DNA from: Posidoniimonas corsicana
GTDB lineage: Bacteria > Planctomycetota > Planctomycetia > Pirellulales > Lacipirellulaceae
Reading direction: 5' to 3'
Length of the DNA stretch: 64,000 nucleotides
Assembly (NCBI RefSeq): GCF_007859765.1
Contig: NZ_SIHJ01000001.1
Location: forward strand, 122,667-186,666
Positions 1 to 8,204 of this stretch are shown piece by piece. The notes beneath the pieces were generated by a model. The model made no database searches. It was not told where the DNA came from and saw nothing but the letters and a program-made list of their open reading frames with translations. A program made the position numbers and the translations under genes. Every line of letters begins with the position of its first letter. The first letter of the stretch is position 1.

Positions 1-370
1 CGATCTCGGTGTTTGACCAGCCATACTGGTCCTTCAGGTTCTTGTAGGCGACCGCCTTCTCCATCGGGGTCAGGTCTTTCCTCAGCGAATTGACGACCAG
101 CTGCGTAACCGCGAGCGTTTCTGAGTCGGGCTCCTCATCGTGGACGATCGCGAGCACCGTCTCCTGCTTCTTCAACCTGCGCGCCCGCAGCCGGCGACAC
201 CCGTCGATGAGCCGGAATCGACTCTCCCGGCGGAAGACGATAATCGGCTGCTGCTCGCCGTCGTCGATCTGGCTCTGCCCAAGCTGCTCAATGGCTTCCT
301 CGTCGAAGTGCTTGCGGGGCTGGTTGGGGTCCTCGTCGACCAGGTCGACGGGAATATTGGCGACTTTCAT
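1..370 (-). CDS. ParB-like partition/nuclease-domain protein, C-terminus beyond window
   Basis: Reading leftward from an ATG at 370, 123 codons stay open to the window edge. The translation carries the ParB N-terminal domain: the NQPRK-H-F box near residue 16, an FRLIDGCRRLRA segment near 55-66 (family form ELIxGERRxRA), then NSLRKDLTPMEKAVAYKNL followed by the start of an HTH (GWSNTEI). ParB proteins bind a centromere and, with ParA, segregate plasmids; some relatives are regulators or nucleases. It lies downstream of the coupling-protein gene on the same strand and about 18 kb from parA, so it may be a conjugation-linked ParB relative rather than the partner of that ParA. The C-terminal dimerization part is not visible. 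Confidence 0.85.
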   Translation of the reverse strand, partial: MKVANIPVDLVDEDPNQPRKHFDEEAIEQLGQSQIDDGEQQPIIVFRRESRFRLIDGCRRLRARRLKKQETVLAIVHDEEPDSETLAVTQLVVNSLRKDLTPMEKAVAYKNLKDQYGWSNTEI

Positions 371-451
371 GGAATGGATCCTCGTTCGGGACTTGATGGA
401 ATGGGCCTACCGGCAACACGCGCGGCGCGATCACACTGTGGCACACGGAAC

Positions 452-475
452 CGGCGGGGCGTCCTTGCCCCGCCG
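452..475. terminator. Perfect 9-bp hairpin after the coupling-protein gene
   Basis: CGGCGGGGC at 452-460 and its exact complement at 467-475 enclose a 6-nt loop. It sits just past the coupling-protein stop codon and before the parB-like start. There is no T-run, so it may act as a weak terminator or an mRNA-stabilizing hairpin between two cistrons. Confidence 0.5.
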
Positions 476-481
476 ACAAGA

Positions 482-2314
482 TCAACGACGAGACAGCAGG
501 TCGGAGAGCTTGCCGGAAAGCTCGACCACCATCGGGTGGTCCTGCCCGATCGTCGCGGCCCACACGGCGCCGCCGACCGCGGCGGCCGTCGCCAGTGCGA
601 CGACGGCATTGACTACCGCCCATCCCGTTCGGCGGATGAGCCTGCGACCGCGACGAGCGAAGTACGGCGTCTTCTCGGCCAGGATCGGGCGGACGTTCGG
701 CAGCAGCACGATCGCGGCGTTCTTGGGCAGTTGCAGCACCTCTTCGGGTTGAATCAGCGCTCGACCCACTTCGCTATACGACGTCGAGCGGTTGTCGCCC
801 CAGTTGGTGCTGTGGGTCTGGTCCTGCAGCCCCGTGCCGGCCGTCTTGCCCTGCGAGAAGCTGTCCTGCCGAGTCGTTCCAACCACAGTGGTCTGACCGA
901 TCCAGTCGGAGACCTCCTTCGCCGTGCGGTGGTCGTTGACGCCGCAGAAGACGCTCCCCACGGTGGCGAAGAAGTCGTCTTTTTGGGAGTCTGGGAAACT
1001 CCGCGAGACCTGTGAGCTGCTTTGGAACAGGAACAGCAGGCGCAGCCCAAACGAGCGCCCGTAGAACACCGCGTTATACAACGCGTCCAGCGGTCCAAGC
1101 GTGGCAGCCTCGTCCAATAGAAAGCGGACTTTTCGCCGGCGGTCCTCGCCGGCGGCGAACACGGCATTGATCAACGTCGATAGCAGCACCCGCTGCAGGC
1201 CATTGAGCTCTGCGACTCGATCCACCGGCAGGCACAAGTAAATCGTCTGTTTGGCGTTTACGAGCTGCTTCGGATCGAAGGTTGACTCCGACAAGGTCTC
1301 GGCAACCGGCAGGCTGTCCAGGAAGTCGATGTGGCTATTGGCGACGGAGTACGCGCTCGCCTTGGTCTGTCCCTCGAGCTGAGCCACCTGACCAGCCAGC
1401 CGCTGCAGCAGCCCGCTGCACGCGTCGCTTTCCCTCATGTGAGCCAGCATCTGCTCGGTCAGCTTGGGCGAACACAGGATGTCGCGGGCCCGGGACAGCG
1501 TCGCCTCCTCGGGCGTTGCCTCGGAGGCCAGGAACGCTACGGTCGCGGTGACCAACGTGTTGCTAATCTGCGCCCAGAATGGATCTTTTTCTTCTCCAGT
1601 TCGGACCACAATAGCGGTGGCCAGGCGGCGGGCCTCGTCCACCAAACGCGAAGGCTCTTCTCGCACCAGACTAATCGGGTTGAGCCGTGCGGTAGGAATC
1701 CCGCGGACGTTGGCGACGCCAAACGGGTCAATAATCTGCACGTCATGACCATAGCGACGCATCCGTAGTCGAGCTGTCAGGCGTGCGAGCTCTCCTTTCG
1801 GATCGAGCACGACCATGCTTTCGGCGCACGACTGCAGCACCGGGACCGCGTAAGCCGTGGTCTTCATGGAGCCTGTGGAGCCGAAAATCGCCGCATGCGG
1901 AATCCGGTCGGGCAGGTTCACCCTCAGGGCTCGGCCGTCGGCTTCACGGCGTGACGCGGCGGCCATCGCTTCGGAGGAACGCAGCAGCGAGTAAGTAAGC
2001 AACGGTCGGAGGCTGGCCAGCCAGCCCCCCGGCGCCAATCCCTGCGTCCTGCCGAGCGGTAGGCCGTGGCGTGAGAATAGACACCCCTCGGCCCTTAGGT
2101 CAGAGAATCCTGCCCACCGGGCAGAACCGTGGGTCCAACCGCCGTAGGAGCCACCCCGCGACAGACTCCAAACCGCGAGCCCGACCGCAAAAATGCCCAG
2201 CAATGGAGACACAACCCACGTAGCGGCCACACACGCAAAGAACCAAAGGTAGCAGGACAGGTAAGCAAGCCGCTGCAGCACGGCCTCCACAAACGCCAAG
2301 AATCGAGCAAGCAT
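482..2314 (-). CDS. Type IV coupling protein, VirD4/TraG/TraD-like ATPase
   Basis: A 610-residue inner-membrane ATPase expected to bring the relaxase-DNA complex to a type IV secretion channel. Two hydrophobic segments lie at about residues 10-30 and 33-50. The P-loop reads GSTGSMKTT at 145-153, so a methionine takes the place of the usual glycine before the lysine. VVLDPKGELA follows, then a Walker B segment RFLLDEAATLGPL near residue 395 and a LLFLFQSSSQ motif, all in the order known for VirD4/TraG proteins. A third hydrophobic stretch near 567-593 is unusual for the family and could be a C-terminal anchor. A GGAGG sequence sits just upstream of the chosen ATG. It is the last gene of a leftward series of conjugation-associated genes before the parB-like gene. 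Confidence 0.9.
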   Translation of the reverse strand: MLARFLAFVEAVLQRLAYLSCYLWFFACVAATWVVSPLLGIFAVGLAVWSLSRGGSYGGWTHGSARWAGFSDLRAEGCLFSRHGLPLGRTQGLAPGGWLASLRPLLTYSLLRSSEAMAAASRREADGRALRVNLPDRIPHAAIFGSTGSMKTTAYAVPVLQSCAESMVVLDPKGELARLTARLRMRRYGHDVQIIDPFGVANVRGIPTARLNPISLVREEPSRLVDEARRLATAIVVRTGEEKDPFWAQISNTLVTATVAFLASEATPEEATLSRARDILCSPKLTEQMLAHMRESDACSGLLQRLAGQVAQLEGQTKASAYSVANSHIDFLDSLPVAETLSESTFDPKQLVNAKQTIYLCLPVDRVAELNGLQRVLLSTLINAVFAAGEDRRRKVRFLLDEAATLGPLDALYNAVFYGRSFGLRLLFLFQSSSQVSRSFPDSQKDDFFATVGSVFCGVNDHRTAKEVSDWIGQTTVVGTTRQDSFSQGKTAGTGLQDQTHSTNWGDNRSTSYSEVGRALIQPEEVLQLPKNAAIVLLPNVRPILAEKTPYFARRGRRLIRRTGWAVVNAVVALATAAAVGGAVWAATIGQDHPMVVELSGKLSDLLSRR

Positions 2315-2348
2315 CGTGATGCCTCCAGTAGGATGTGGTGATACGAGA

Positions 2349-2379
2349 CAGCCCCGCCTGGCAACGCCAGACGGGGCTG
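2349..2379. terminator. Intercistronic GC hairpin
   Basis: CAGCCCCG-C-CTGGC, a 3-nt AAC loop, then GCCAG-A-CGGGGCTG form a 13-bp stem with one mismatch. It lies between the 217-residue exported protein and the coupling-protein start. No T-run follows on either strand, so partial termination or transcript protection is more likely than full termination. Confidence 0.45.
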
Positions 2380-2416
2380 GGAGAGCGACTTCATTTCAGA
2401 CAGCGGGCGCGTGGGC

Positions 2417-3070
2417 CTAGGCCTCCGACTTCCGCGCCGGCCGCAGCCGCACGCGGTAGTAGACGTAGCCCAAGCCGCCGCCGATCAGGCCGAGACGCAG
2501 CAGCAGGCCGGCGAAGCCCTGGGCGTGCTGCGCGACGTGCGACCCCATCGGCGCCGCGATCGCCGTGGCCATCGGCCGGGCAATGTGCTCGCCGGCGACC
2601 TCCATCGCTTTCGCCGAGAGCCGCTCGGTGGCCGCGATGAATTCTTCCGGTGCAAGCACCACCGCGGTGGCTCCAGCGCCAACGGCGATGGAGCTCTTCC
2701 GCTTCCACAGCCACGCAACCGCGTCGTCACCCCGCTGGGCGATCGTTTTCAGCCACGCCTGCTTGTGGGGGCTCTTGGCGAGCCGACCGGCGATGTCCGA
2801 CAGCTGCTGCGCGCCGCGTGACGACAGCTTCGTCATCGCCTGGGCGCCCTGCACGCCGAGCTTGTCGAGCACCTTCCGCGACGCGATCGCGGCGCCCTTG
2901 GCCGCGGCCGCGCCGCCCCGGGCGATCCCCCGGCCGGCGGCCGAGCCGGTCTTGTGGGCCGCGGTGGCGACCCCCTTGCCGAGCGCGCTCAGCCAGCTTG
3001 CCTGGGCGGGTCGCGGCGCCACAACGGCCACGATCGCCAAGGCTACAATGGGTAGTGTCGCGTTGGTCAT
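2417..3070 (-). CDS. Exported/membrane protein of unknown function, conjugation-associated
   Basis: 217 residues, not recognised as a named family. It starts with a probable signal peptide (hydrophobic residues 4-24, cleavage likely after AQAS). An Ala/Lys/Gly-rich region follows at about 30-110, then a hydrophobic stretch near 127-143 and another near 187-204, ending in a basic tail. GGGAGAG lies just before the ATG. The stop of the upstream gene at 3073 is only 2 nt before this start, which implies translational coupling. Its place between another exported protein and the coupling protein suggests a cell-envelope part of the transfer apparatus; that role is inferred. Confidence 0.65.
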   Translation of the reverse strand: MTNATLPIVALAIVAVVAPRPAQASWLSALGKGVATAAHKTGSAAGRGIARGGAAAAKGAAIASRKVLDKLGVQGAQAMTKLSSRGAQQLSDIAGRLAKSPHKQAWLKTIAQRGDDAVAWLWKRKSSIAVGAGATAVVLAPEEFIAATERLSAKAMEVAGEHIARPMATAIAAPMGSHVAQHAQGFAGLLLRLGLIGGGLGYVYYRVRLRPARKSEA

Positions 3071-3072
3071 GG

Positions 3073-3915
3073 TTACTCTCCCTGGTGGTGAAGCAGCTGT
3101 TTGTTGCGGGTGGCGATGTGCCAGTCCGTGACGCGCCGCAGGGCGGTGAGGATCCCGTCGTCGCCAGTCAGCAGTTCGCGCTCGGCGCGTTTGAACTCAG
3201 GCTCGAGCTGCTCCGCGAAGAGGCGGCCGGGGTCGGTCAGCTCGGTCGCCGCGTCGGACATCGCGAAGTCGGCGACTAGGCGGCCCAGGAAGCCGGTCCA
3301 AGTGTGGTCGTCCTCGGGCGGGAGGAGCTGCTTGGCGAGCTGGTGGCTGCCGTACCAGATCACGCCCGTGCGGAGGCAGTCGACTTGGCTGAGAGTGCCC
3401 GCCTTCCGGAGCAGCGGTCCAAACGCCCCTGACGGGGGCGCGTACTTGAAGCGGTAGTAGGCGAATAGGTTCACGGTTGACTTGCGGTCGAGGCCTGCGG
3501 CGACGTACAGGCGCACCGATTCCGCAATCAGCTCTTCTTGGAACGCGTGGAACTCCGCGAGCATGTCGCGCTGAAGCACCTGGTCGTCGACCACGAGCTG
3601 GGCCAGCAGTTGGTCCAGCCGCGACCGGCCGCCGGAGGGACCGGCCAGCAGCTCCATGCCCTGCGTGAGTTTTTCTTGCTCCGACGCGATCGCCGAGCCG
3701 AACGCCGTGAGGTTGGCGGTCGACCCGTGGCTCGCCAGGCGGCGGCGCCACGCGGCCGAACGCTCTTCGAGTCGCGCGCCGCTCGCCTTGTTCGCCGCGG
3801 CGACCTTGGCAGGCAGCGTCGCCGCCGTCTGCTGCGCGTGGGCCGTCGCCCCCGCGGTCGCGGCGGTGAGCATCACCGCCGCGACGAGCTTCCAGTTGTT
3901 ACCGAACCGATTCAT
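3073..3915 (-). CDS. Secreted protein of unknown function, possible mating-pair component
   Basis: 280 residues starting MNRFGNNWKLVAAV. This start is preferred over upstream ones because a signal peptide ending near AHA-QQ follows directly and GGGAGC lies upstream. The mature part is mostly charged helix with heptad-like stretches at about 30-130 (many Glu/Arg/Gln), which resembles in layout, not in recognisable sequence, VirB5/TrbJ-type periplasmic conjugation proteins. A TrbJ-like role is therefore only a guess. It is followed within 2 nt by the next exported protein, so the two are very likely one operon. Confidence 0.6.
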   Translation of the reverse strand: MNRFGNNWKLVAAVMLTAATAGATAHAQQTAATLPAKVAAANKASGARLEERSAAWRRRLASHGSTANLTAFGSAIASEQEKLTQGMELLAGPSGGRSRLDQLLAQLVVDDQVLQRDMLAEFHAFQEELIAESVRLYVAAGLDRKSTVNLFAYYRFKYAPPSGAFGPLLRKAGTLSQVDCLRTGVIWYGSHQLAKQLLPPEDDHTWTGFLGRLVADFAMSDAATELTDPGRLFAEQLEPEFKRAERELLTGDDGILTALRRVTDWHIATRNKQLLHHQGE

Positions 3916-4241
3916 GATCTTGCTCCCGTGGAGTTGGCGGACGCCGAAGAGCCGGCGTCCTGTTACCGTCCGCACGTCCCAGCGACGCGCGGGTGTTGCA
4001 AACGCAGCGGCGAGTTCCGGCCGGCGGCGGAGAGGAGGCGACGCCCTGCCGGTAGATGGCGGAGCGGGGTGGTCGTTGCCCAGCCGCGGAGACACGAGGT
4101 CCAACCACCCAGAGGCCAAGGGTAGTGCGGTCCCATGGGGACGCGGGCCGGGGGCCACGTCGGGGGCCTGCATCCTGCAGGCTCCCTGTTTCGTGGAACC
4201 GCTGGTCGATCGCTTCCAGCGGACAGGCTTCGAGTCCTCGG
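3916..4241. other. 326-bp intergenic region without a recognisable gene
   Basis: This separates the secreted protein from the small sigma-like protein, both leftward. I see no convincing reading frame, T-run terminator or clear promoter. It may hold the promoter for the 3915-to-1 block. Confidence 0.4.
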
Positions 4242-4658
4242 CTACTTGTCGCGCGCCCGGCAAGGTTGTTCTTGGCACGAGTCGTGGATCCCGAGAGCAA
4301 TCCTTGCGCGGCGTACCTGCGAGCGGAGGGTCGACTCGCGGGTTCCTTCGTCGGCCGCGATCGCTCGGCTGGTCTCGCCGTGGCGGAGGCGGCGGGTCAG
4401 GCGGCGCTGGCGATCGGGGCAGGTCGTGTGCTCGTTGAGCAGCGCCTCGAACAAGCTGCGTCGACGCTCCGTACTTTCGGCCTGAGCCACGGCGTCTGCC
4501 GGATCGACGCCGCGGGCCGGCAGGTCGATCGGAACCTCGGCGAGGACGCCCCGCTTCCCCTGGCGGCGGAGTCCGAAGCGGCTCCGCTGCTCGCGCTGAC
4601 GGCGGAGCTGCTGGTGCTTCTTGGCGGCCGCGAGCGTCTTGATGATTGGTAATGACAT
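4242..4658 (-). CDS. Small sigma-70 region-4-like DNA-binding protein
   Basis: 138 residues, starting at the ATG with an upstream GGAG. The N-terminal third is very basic (KKHQQLRRQREQRSR). Residues about 80-122 read as a sigma region 4 helix-turn-helix: RQRRLTRRLRHGETSRAIA, then TRESTLRSQVRRARIALG. No region 2 is present, so it cannot be a complete sigma factor. Such lone region-4 proteins may act as regulators or anti-terminator-like factors. It lies in the leftward conjugation block, downstream of an HTH-like protein, so it may control transfer genes; that is inference. Confidence 0.6.
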   Translation of the reverse strand: MSLPIIKTLAAAKKHQQLRRQREQRSRFGLRRQGKRGVLAEVPIDLPARGVDPADAVAQAESTERRRSLFEALLNEHTTCPDRQRRLTRRLRHGETSRAIAADEGTRESTLRSQVRRARIALGIHDSCQEQPCRARDK

Positions 4659-4762
4659 GGTTGGGATCTCCGTGGGGTTAGAAAAAGGCAGGGCGAGGCC
4701 CGGCAAGACAGTTCTGAGGCACGCCGGCGTGTTGCAGACGCCGTGACAGGAAGCCCATCGCG

Positions 4763-5518
4763 CTACAGCCACTCGCGGACGCTGCGGAAACCCGCGGGCG
4801 CATGATCCGGACCGAGCGACTCGCGGATGGCCAGCAGCGTGGGGAAGTGGGTCCAAGTGTCGAGCAGCAGTCGGGCCGCGGTGGGGGCGTGCTCGGGGGC
4901 CGGGTCGAAGACCTCGCGGTCGAGCCCGTCGATGCCGGCGTTCGCCGAGCGGGCGATCGCCGTCAGGATCGTCGCGTCGGCGTCGTCCAGCAGCTGGTTG
5001 GCCGGCAGCTCCTCGATCCGACGCCCGAACCATTCGAAGTAGGCGGCTGAGTTGAAGACGGCCTCGAGCATCAGGGCGGCCTGCAGCGGGATCCCCTTGG
5101 CGGAACGTCCCGCCGGGCCACTGGCGTTCCCCAGAGCCGTCTTGGCGAGCACTTCTGCCGGGCGGCGGAGGCTGGACGCCCAGCACAACGCGTCGCCTGG
5201 GGGAGGTGGCAGCGGGCAGTCGCCCCGCCGCAGCAGCACCTTCAGGAACGGGGGGCCGCTCAGCAGCTCGACCGCGTTGCGGTCGTCGCGCCACTTCCGG
5301 GCCCGAGACACGCTAACCCCCAGGTCGTCGGCGAGCGTGTAGTTGCACTCGGACAAGCCCGCGGTGGGTTTGCAGCGGTGATGAAACACCTGGTAGTAAC
5401 CGACCGAGACCGCCTTCTGGCAGGTCTCCTCAGGGGGCTGAGCGGCGGCAGCCAACGCGAGTTGTTGCCTCAGGGTTTGAGCGAAATAGACTTGGCGGCT
5501 GGGGGCGTTGATGTCCAT
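4763..5518 (-). CDS. Unknown protein with a possible HTH segment
   Basis: 251 residues from the ATG at 5518. That start is chosen because GGAGGAGG lies just upstream; a further in-frame start 15 codons earlier lacks such a site. Residues about 55-85 (CNYTLADDLGVSVSRARKW) look like a helix-turn-helix, which suggests a replication or regulatory role. The rest contains a long Ala/Leu-rich helical region. No family was recognised. It is probably the first gene of the leftward conjugation block. Confidence 0.55.
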   Translation of the reverse strand: MDINAPSRQVYFAQTLRQQLALAAAAQPPEETCQKAVSVGYYQVFHHRCKPTAGLSECNYTLADDLGVSVSRARKWRDDRNAVELLSGPPFLKVLLRRGDCPLPPPPGDALCWASSLRRPAEVLAKTALGNASGPAGRSAKGIPLQAALMLEAVFNSAAYFEWFGRRIEELPANQLLDDADATILTAIARSANAGIDGLDREVFDPAPEHAPTAARLLLDTWTHFPTLLAIRESLGPDHAPAGFRSVREWL

Positions 5519-6056
5519 AAATGAGCCTCCTCCGGGGCGTGTCGGTGAAAAAATCCGCAACATGCTACGCCGACGCGAGGCACCCCCTGGCAGTGGGGTC
5601 GGAGGCTGTTTTTTTCGACGATTTCTGGTCTTCCCCCTCGGATCCCCGCCGCTCCCTCGCCGTTCCCCAGCCCTTGCCAGCCGCTTTCAAGGGGTTCCCC
5701 CAGCGATCCCGACGGCTCCCGCTACTGGACAGCTAGGAAATGGGAATGCCTCCGTTGCCGGCCAACCGAACTGCCTGCCAATGCAAAGCGAAGGGGCGGA
5801 TCCGCTGCTGCTGCCGTTGGCGACTCGCCCGCGTGTTCGGCGACAGAGAAGGCGACCGGAGCTCTCTCGGCGATGAGCTCTCGCGGGTGAGTCGCCGCCG
5901 GTAGCCGGCGGGCGCGGAGCGGCTGATAGAAGCGGTTAAACCCGCTTAGACGCGGAGTTGCGGAGGGCCGTTGGCGCGGCGGTAGATATTGCTATCATCT
6001 CGGTCCCCCACCAGGTTGATGGGAGGCGATTTTCAGACGACCCCTGGGCGAGTGCG
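5519..6056. other. Divergent intergenic region with C-rich leader
   Basis: About 540 bp between a leftward and a rightward gene. Positions 5590-5740 are strongly C-rich and G-poor on the + strand, like other leaders in this backbone (12.9-13.1 kb, 17.2-17.4 kb). An inverted repeat at 5930-5947 lies near the right end. No gene is convincing here. Promoters for both flanking genes are expected but no strong -35/-10 pair was seen. Confidence 0.4.
5930..5947. repeat. Inverted repeat AAGCGG-N6-CCGCTT, possible operator
   Basis: A perfect 6-bp dyad with a 6-nt spacer (TTAAAC) lies about 110 bp before the chosen start of the membrane protein. Size and spacing suit a dimeric repressor site. No partner regulator can be assigned. 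Confidence 0.35.
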
Positions 6057-7358
6057 ATGGCCGGACGTGAGGATGCGCGAACCGCGTCGAAGGGCGTGGT
6101 TGGCGGGGCGGCGAGGAACGCCAGGCGAGAAACGCGGACGACGCGGCTCCGGCAGGAGTACATCAAACTGATTGACAAGCAGGTGCTTGGGGGCTGGTAC
6201 AAGAAGGCCGTCGAGAGAGGCGAAGTCTCTGAGATCAGCTTCGAGTCGCGGTACAAGGAGCTCTGCACCCTCTCGAAAGCCGGGCAGCAGACGAGCAATT
6301 TCAAGGAGTTTGTCGATGTCGTGGCCGCCTGGCTGCACGCCTGCTACCCGAGCGACAGAAACCCCCTGCAGGGCAAGACCTACGGCGACCTGGCCGAAGA
6401 CCCCTCGGCCCTCAGCGAGCTGGTGCGTCAGATGCCGATCTACCGACCCGCCGAACGGCGGATCGACAGCAGCCACGTCGCCCCGACGGCGCTGACGCTC
6501 CCGGCCGCGTCGCCTGGGATCGAAGTACCTGGCCAGCCGGTCTTGCCGCCGGCTAGCTGGAGGAGCATTGGCTTTCAACGGAACATCGCTCTCGGTGCGT
6601 GCGCGCTGCTGATCGTGGTGACGGCGGTGCAGACCTTCGCGCGGTGGACGGCGCCGCTGCCACCGACGCCGTCGAGCGACATCACCGTGGCCGCCGAGCA
6701 ACTCGATTCGCACGTGTTCTACCCTTACGGCGAGAACTCGAGCTACGAGCACGCCCGCGTCATCCCCAACACCAATGCGCTGTACGACACGACGAGCTTC
6801 AAGGTCGACATGGGGCACGCCACCCAGACGTTCGACATGATCGCTACCAACGCCGGCAACGTCCGGCACCGCTGGGGGGAGCTACTGCTCGACGGTCTCC
6901 GCCGGGGCGTGCATTACCGCTTGTTGATCGCCGACTACCGTGAGGGCAACCAGGGGTACACAATGTTCCACGACCACACCAACCACAAACGCCTGGACGA
7001 GCCCCGCAGCGTCTCCAGGACGGTGCACGAGGGCTTTGACGAACTGCTCCAGCGACTCCGCGCCGACAAGGTCGCCAACCGGTCGAACCCCGAATTCCCG
7101 GGGTCCCTGGAGGTCCGCTGGAACTCGCGCCTGCCGCTCTACTCGCTGTGGCTGATCGACAGCAAGGGGCCCGCCGCGTTTGGGCACGTTGGGCTGCACC
7201 TCTACCGCGACAAGGAGCACTGGTCCTACTTCCGCCTCTCGAACCGCACCGCCCCGGAGTCGTTCGCGAACCTGGTGGGCGAATTCGAGTACGCGTGGCA
7301 GAACTCGCTCCCCTACCAGACCCAGCCGCTGCCCGACGACACGACGGCGCAAGACTAA
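6057..7358 (+). CDS. Membrane-anchored protein of unknown function
   Basis: 433 residues from the first ATG in frame; an in-frame TTG at 5958 would add 33 residues, and neither has a clear ribosome-binding site. The N-terminal about 165 residues are cytoplasmic-like and basic, one strong transmembrane segment follows (LGACALLIVVTAVQTFARW, about residues 178-196), and the C-terminal 235 residues form a globular domain on the other side. That domain has many aromatic residues and a stretch RWGELLLDGLRRGVHYRLLI that loosely recalls phospholipase-D-like or effector-sensing domains, without the HKD motif. No family is assigned. It is rightward, isolated between two leftward blocks, and converges with the 224-residue gene. 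Confidence 0.6.
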   Translation: MAGREDARTASKGVVGGAARNARRETRTTRLRQEYIKLIDKQVLGGWYKKAVERGEVSEISFESRYKELCTLSKAGQQTSNFKEFVDVVAAWLHACYPSDRNPLQGKTYGDLAEDPSALSELVRQMPIYRPAERRIDSSHVAPTALTLPAASPGIEVPGQPVLPPASWRSIGFQRNIALGACALLIVVTAVQTFARWTAPLPPTPSSDITVAAEQLDSHVFYPYGENSSYEHARVIPNTNALYDTTSFKVDMGHATQTFDMIATNAGNVRHRWGELLLDGLRRGVHYRLLIADYREGNQGYTMFHDHTNHKRLDEPRSVSRTVHEGFDELLQRLRADKVANRSNPEFPGSLEVRWNSRLPLYSLWLIDSKGPAAFGHVGLHLYRDKEHWSYFRLSNRTAPESFANLVGEFEYAWQNSLPYQTQPLPDDTTAQD

Positions 7359-7406
7359 CGCTGGTTTCGCGGCGGCGGGTGCCGCTGCACCCACCACCGT
7401 CGCGGG

Positions 7407-8081
7407 TCAGAGACGCGCTGACAACAACAGGAGATCGGAGCCGGCGTACATCCGCAGCAGTAGCGTCGAGAGCGTGTCGCAGGAGACCTCGTCCGGCGTG
7501 CGGCTGAAGACGCCGTGCTCCGTGCCGATCCGCGCGAGCTCTGCCAGCCGCCGCTCGGCCTGACGCGCTGTGAGGAAGAACCCGCTGGTGATCGGGGCGG
7601 GTGCGGCCCCGAGGCACAGCTTGCTGGCGACCCGCTCGGCGTAGTAGTAGGGCCGGCCGGCTGCACGCGGGTTCTCATCGGCCGCGCTCGTGCCCTCGTG
7701 GAGGTCGACCCCAAGGCCGAAGTAGCGGACGCCCCGTCGGCGGGGGGGCGCGCCGATCCGCCACGAGAAGTACCGCGTGTCGCCGCCCCTAAGTCCGTGC
7801 TCGACGGCGCGGAGCTCTGGCGTGTCGTCAATCGAACTACGAGCGATGGCGGGCAACGGCTCGCTCGTTAGCGGCGTTCCCGTCAACGGCAGTCGGCAAC
7901 CGTCGAGGCAGGTCAGCCGAGCGGAGACGTCTTGGCAGCCGCCGTCTTTCAGCACTAACACGTACCGCACGTGGTCGCCCTCACGCTGGCCGACGAAGCC
8001 CGCGTCGCACAGCGTGAGGCTGCTGGCGTCGCGGCCAACCACAACCCCTTCTTCTGTTGTTTCTCGTGTCGCTGCATGCAT
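7407..8081 (-). CDS. Unknown protein downstream of the relaxase block
   Basis: 224 residues, no recognised family and no signal peptide or membrane segment. The composition is balanced and the frame is open with GC-rich third positions, as in the neighbours. It ends in a Leu-rich segment (LLLRMYAGSDLLLLSARL). It lies on the relaxase strand, 123 bp after the 146-residue gene, separated by a GC hairpin. A role in mobilization is possible only by position. Confidence 0.5.
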   Translation of the reverse strand: MHAATRETTEEGVVVGRDASSLTLCDAGFVGQREGDHVRYVLVLKDGGCQDVSARLTCLDGCRLPLTGTPLTSEPLPAIARSSIDDTPELRAVEHGLRGGDTRYFSWRIGAPPRRRGVRYFGLGVDLHEGTSAADENPRAAGRPYYYAERVASKLCLGAAPAPITSGFFLTARQAERRLAELARIGTEHGVFSRTPDEVSCDTLSTLLLRMYAGSDLLLLSARL

Positions 8082-8148
8082 GGCTCTCTCCCGATTGAGG
8101 TTCTCAAACGCCTTGGTGGCGTCATTATTGTGTCAGGAGAGATCCGCT

Positions 8149-8167
8149 GGCGGCGTGACACGCCGCC
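8149..8167. terminator. 8-bp GC hairpin with 3-nt loop
   Basis: GGCGGCGT-GAC-ACGCCGCC lies between the stop of the 146-residue gene and the start of the 224-residue gene. No T-run is present. It may weaken transcription from the relaxase operon into the downstream gene. Confidence 0.4.
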
Positions 8168-8189
8168 TCTGCACGGCGCCTCTGCACGG
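8164..8189. repeat. Perfect tandem duplication of a 13-bp unit
   Basis: CGCCTCTGCACGG occurs twice back to back (8164-8176 and 8177-8189), overlapping the right arm of the hairpin just before it. This is either a recent slippage event or a two-site binding motif. Confidence 0.6.
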
Positions 8190-8204
8190 AGCCCCACTGA
8201 GCGT

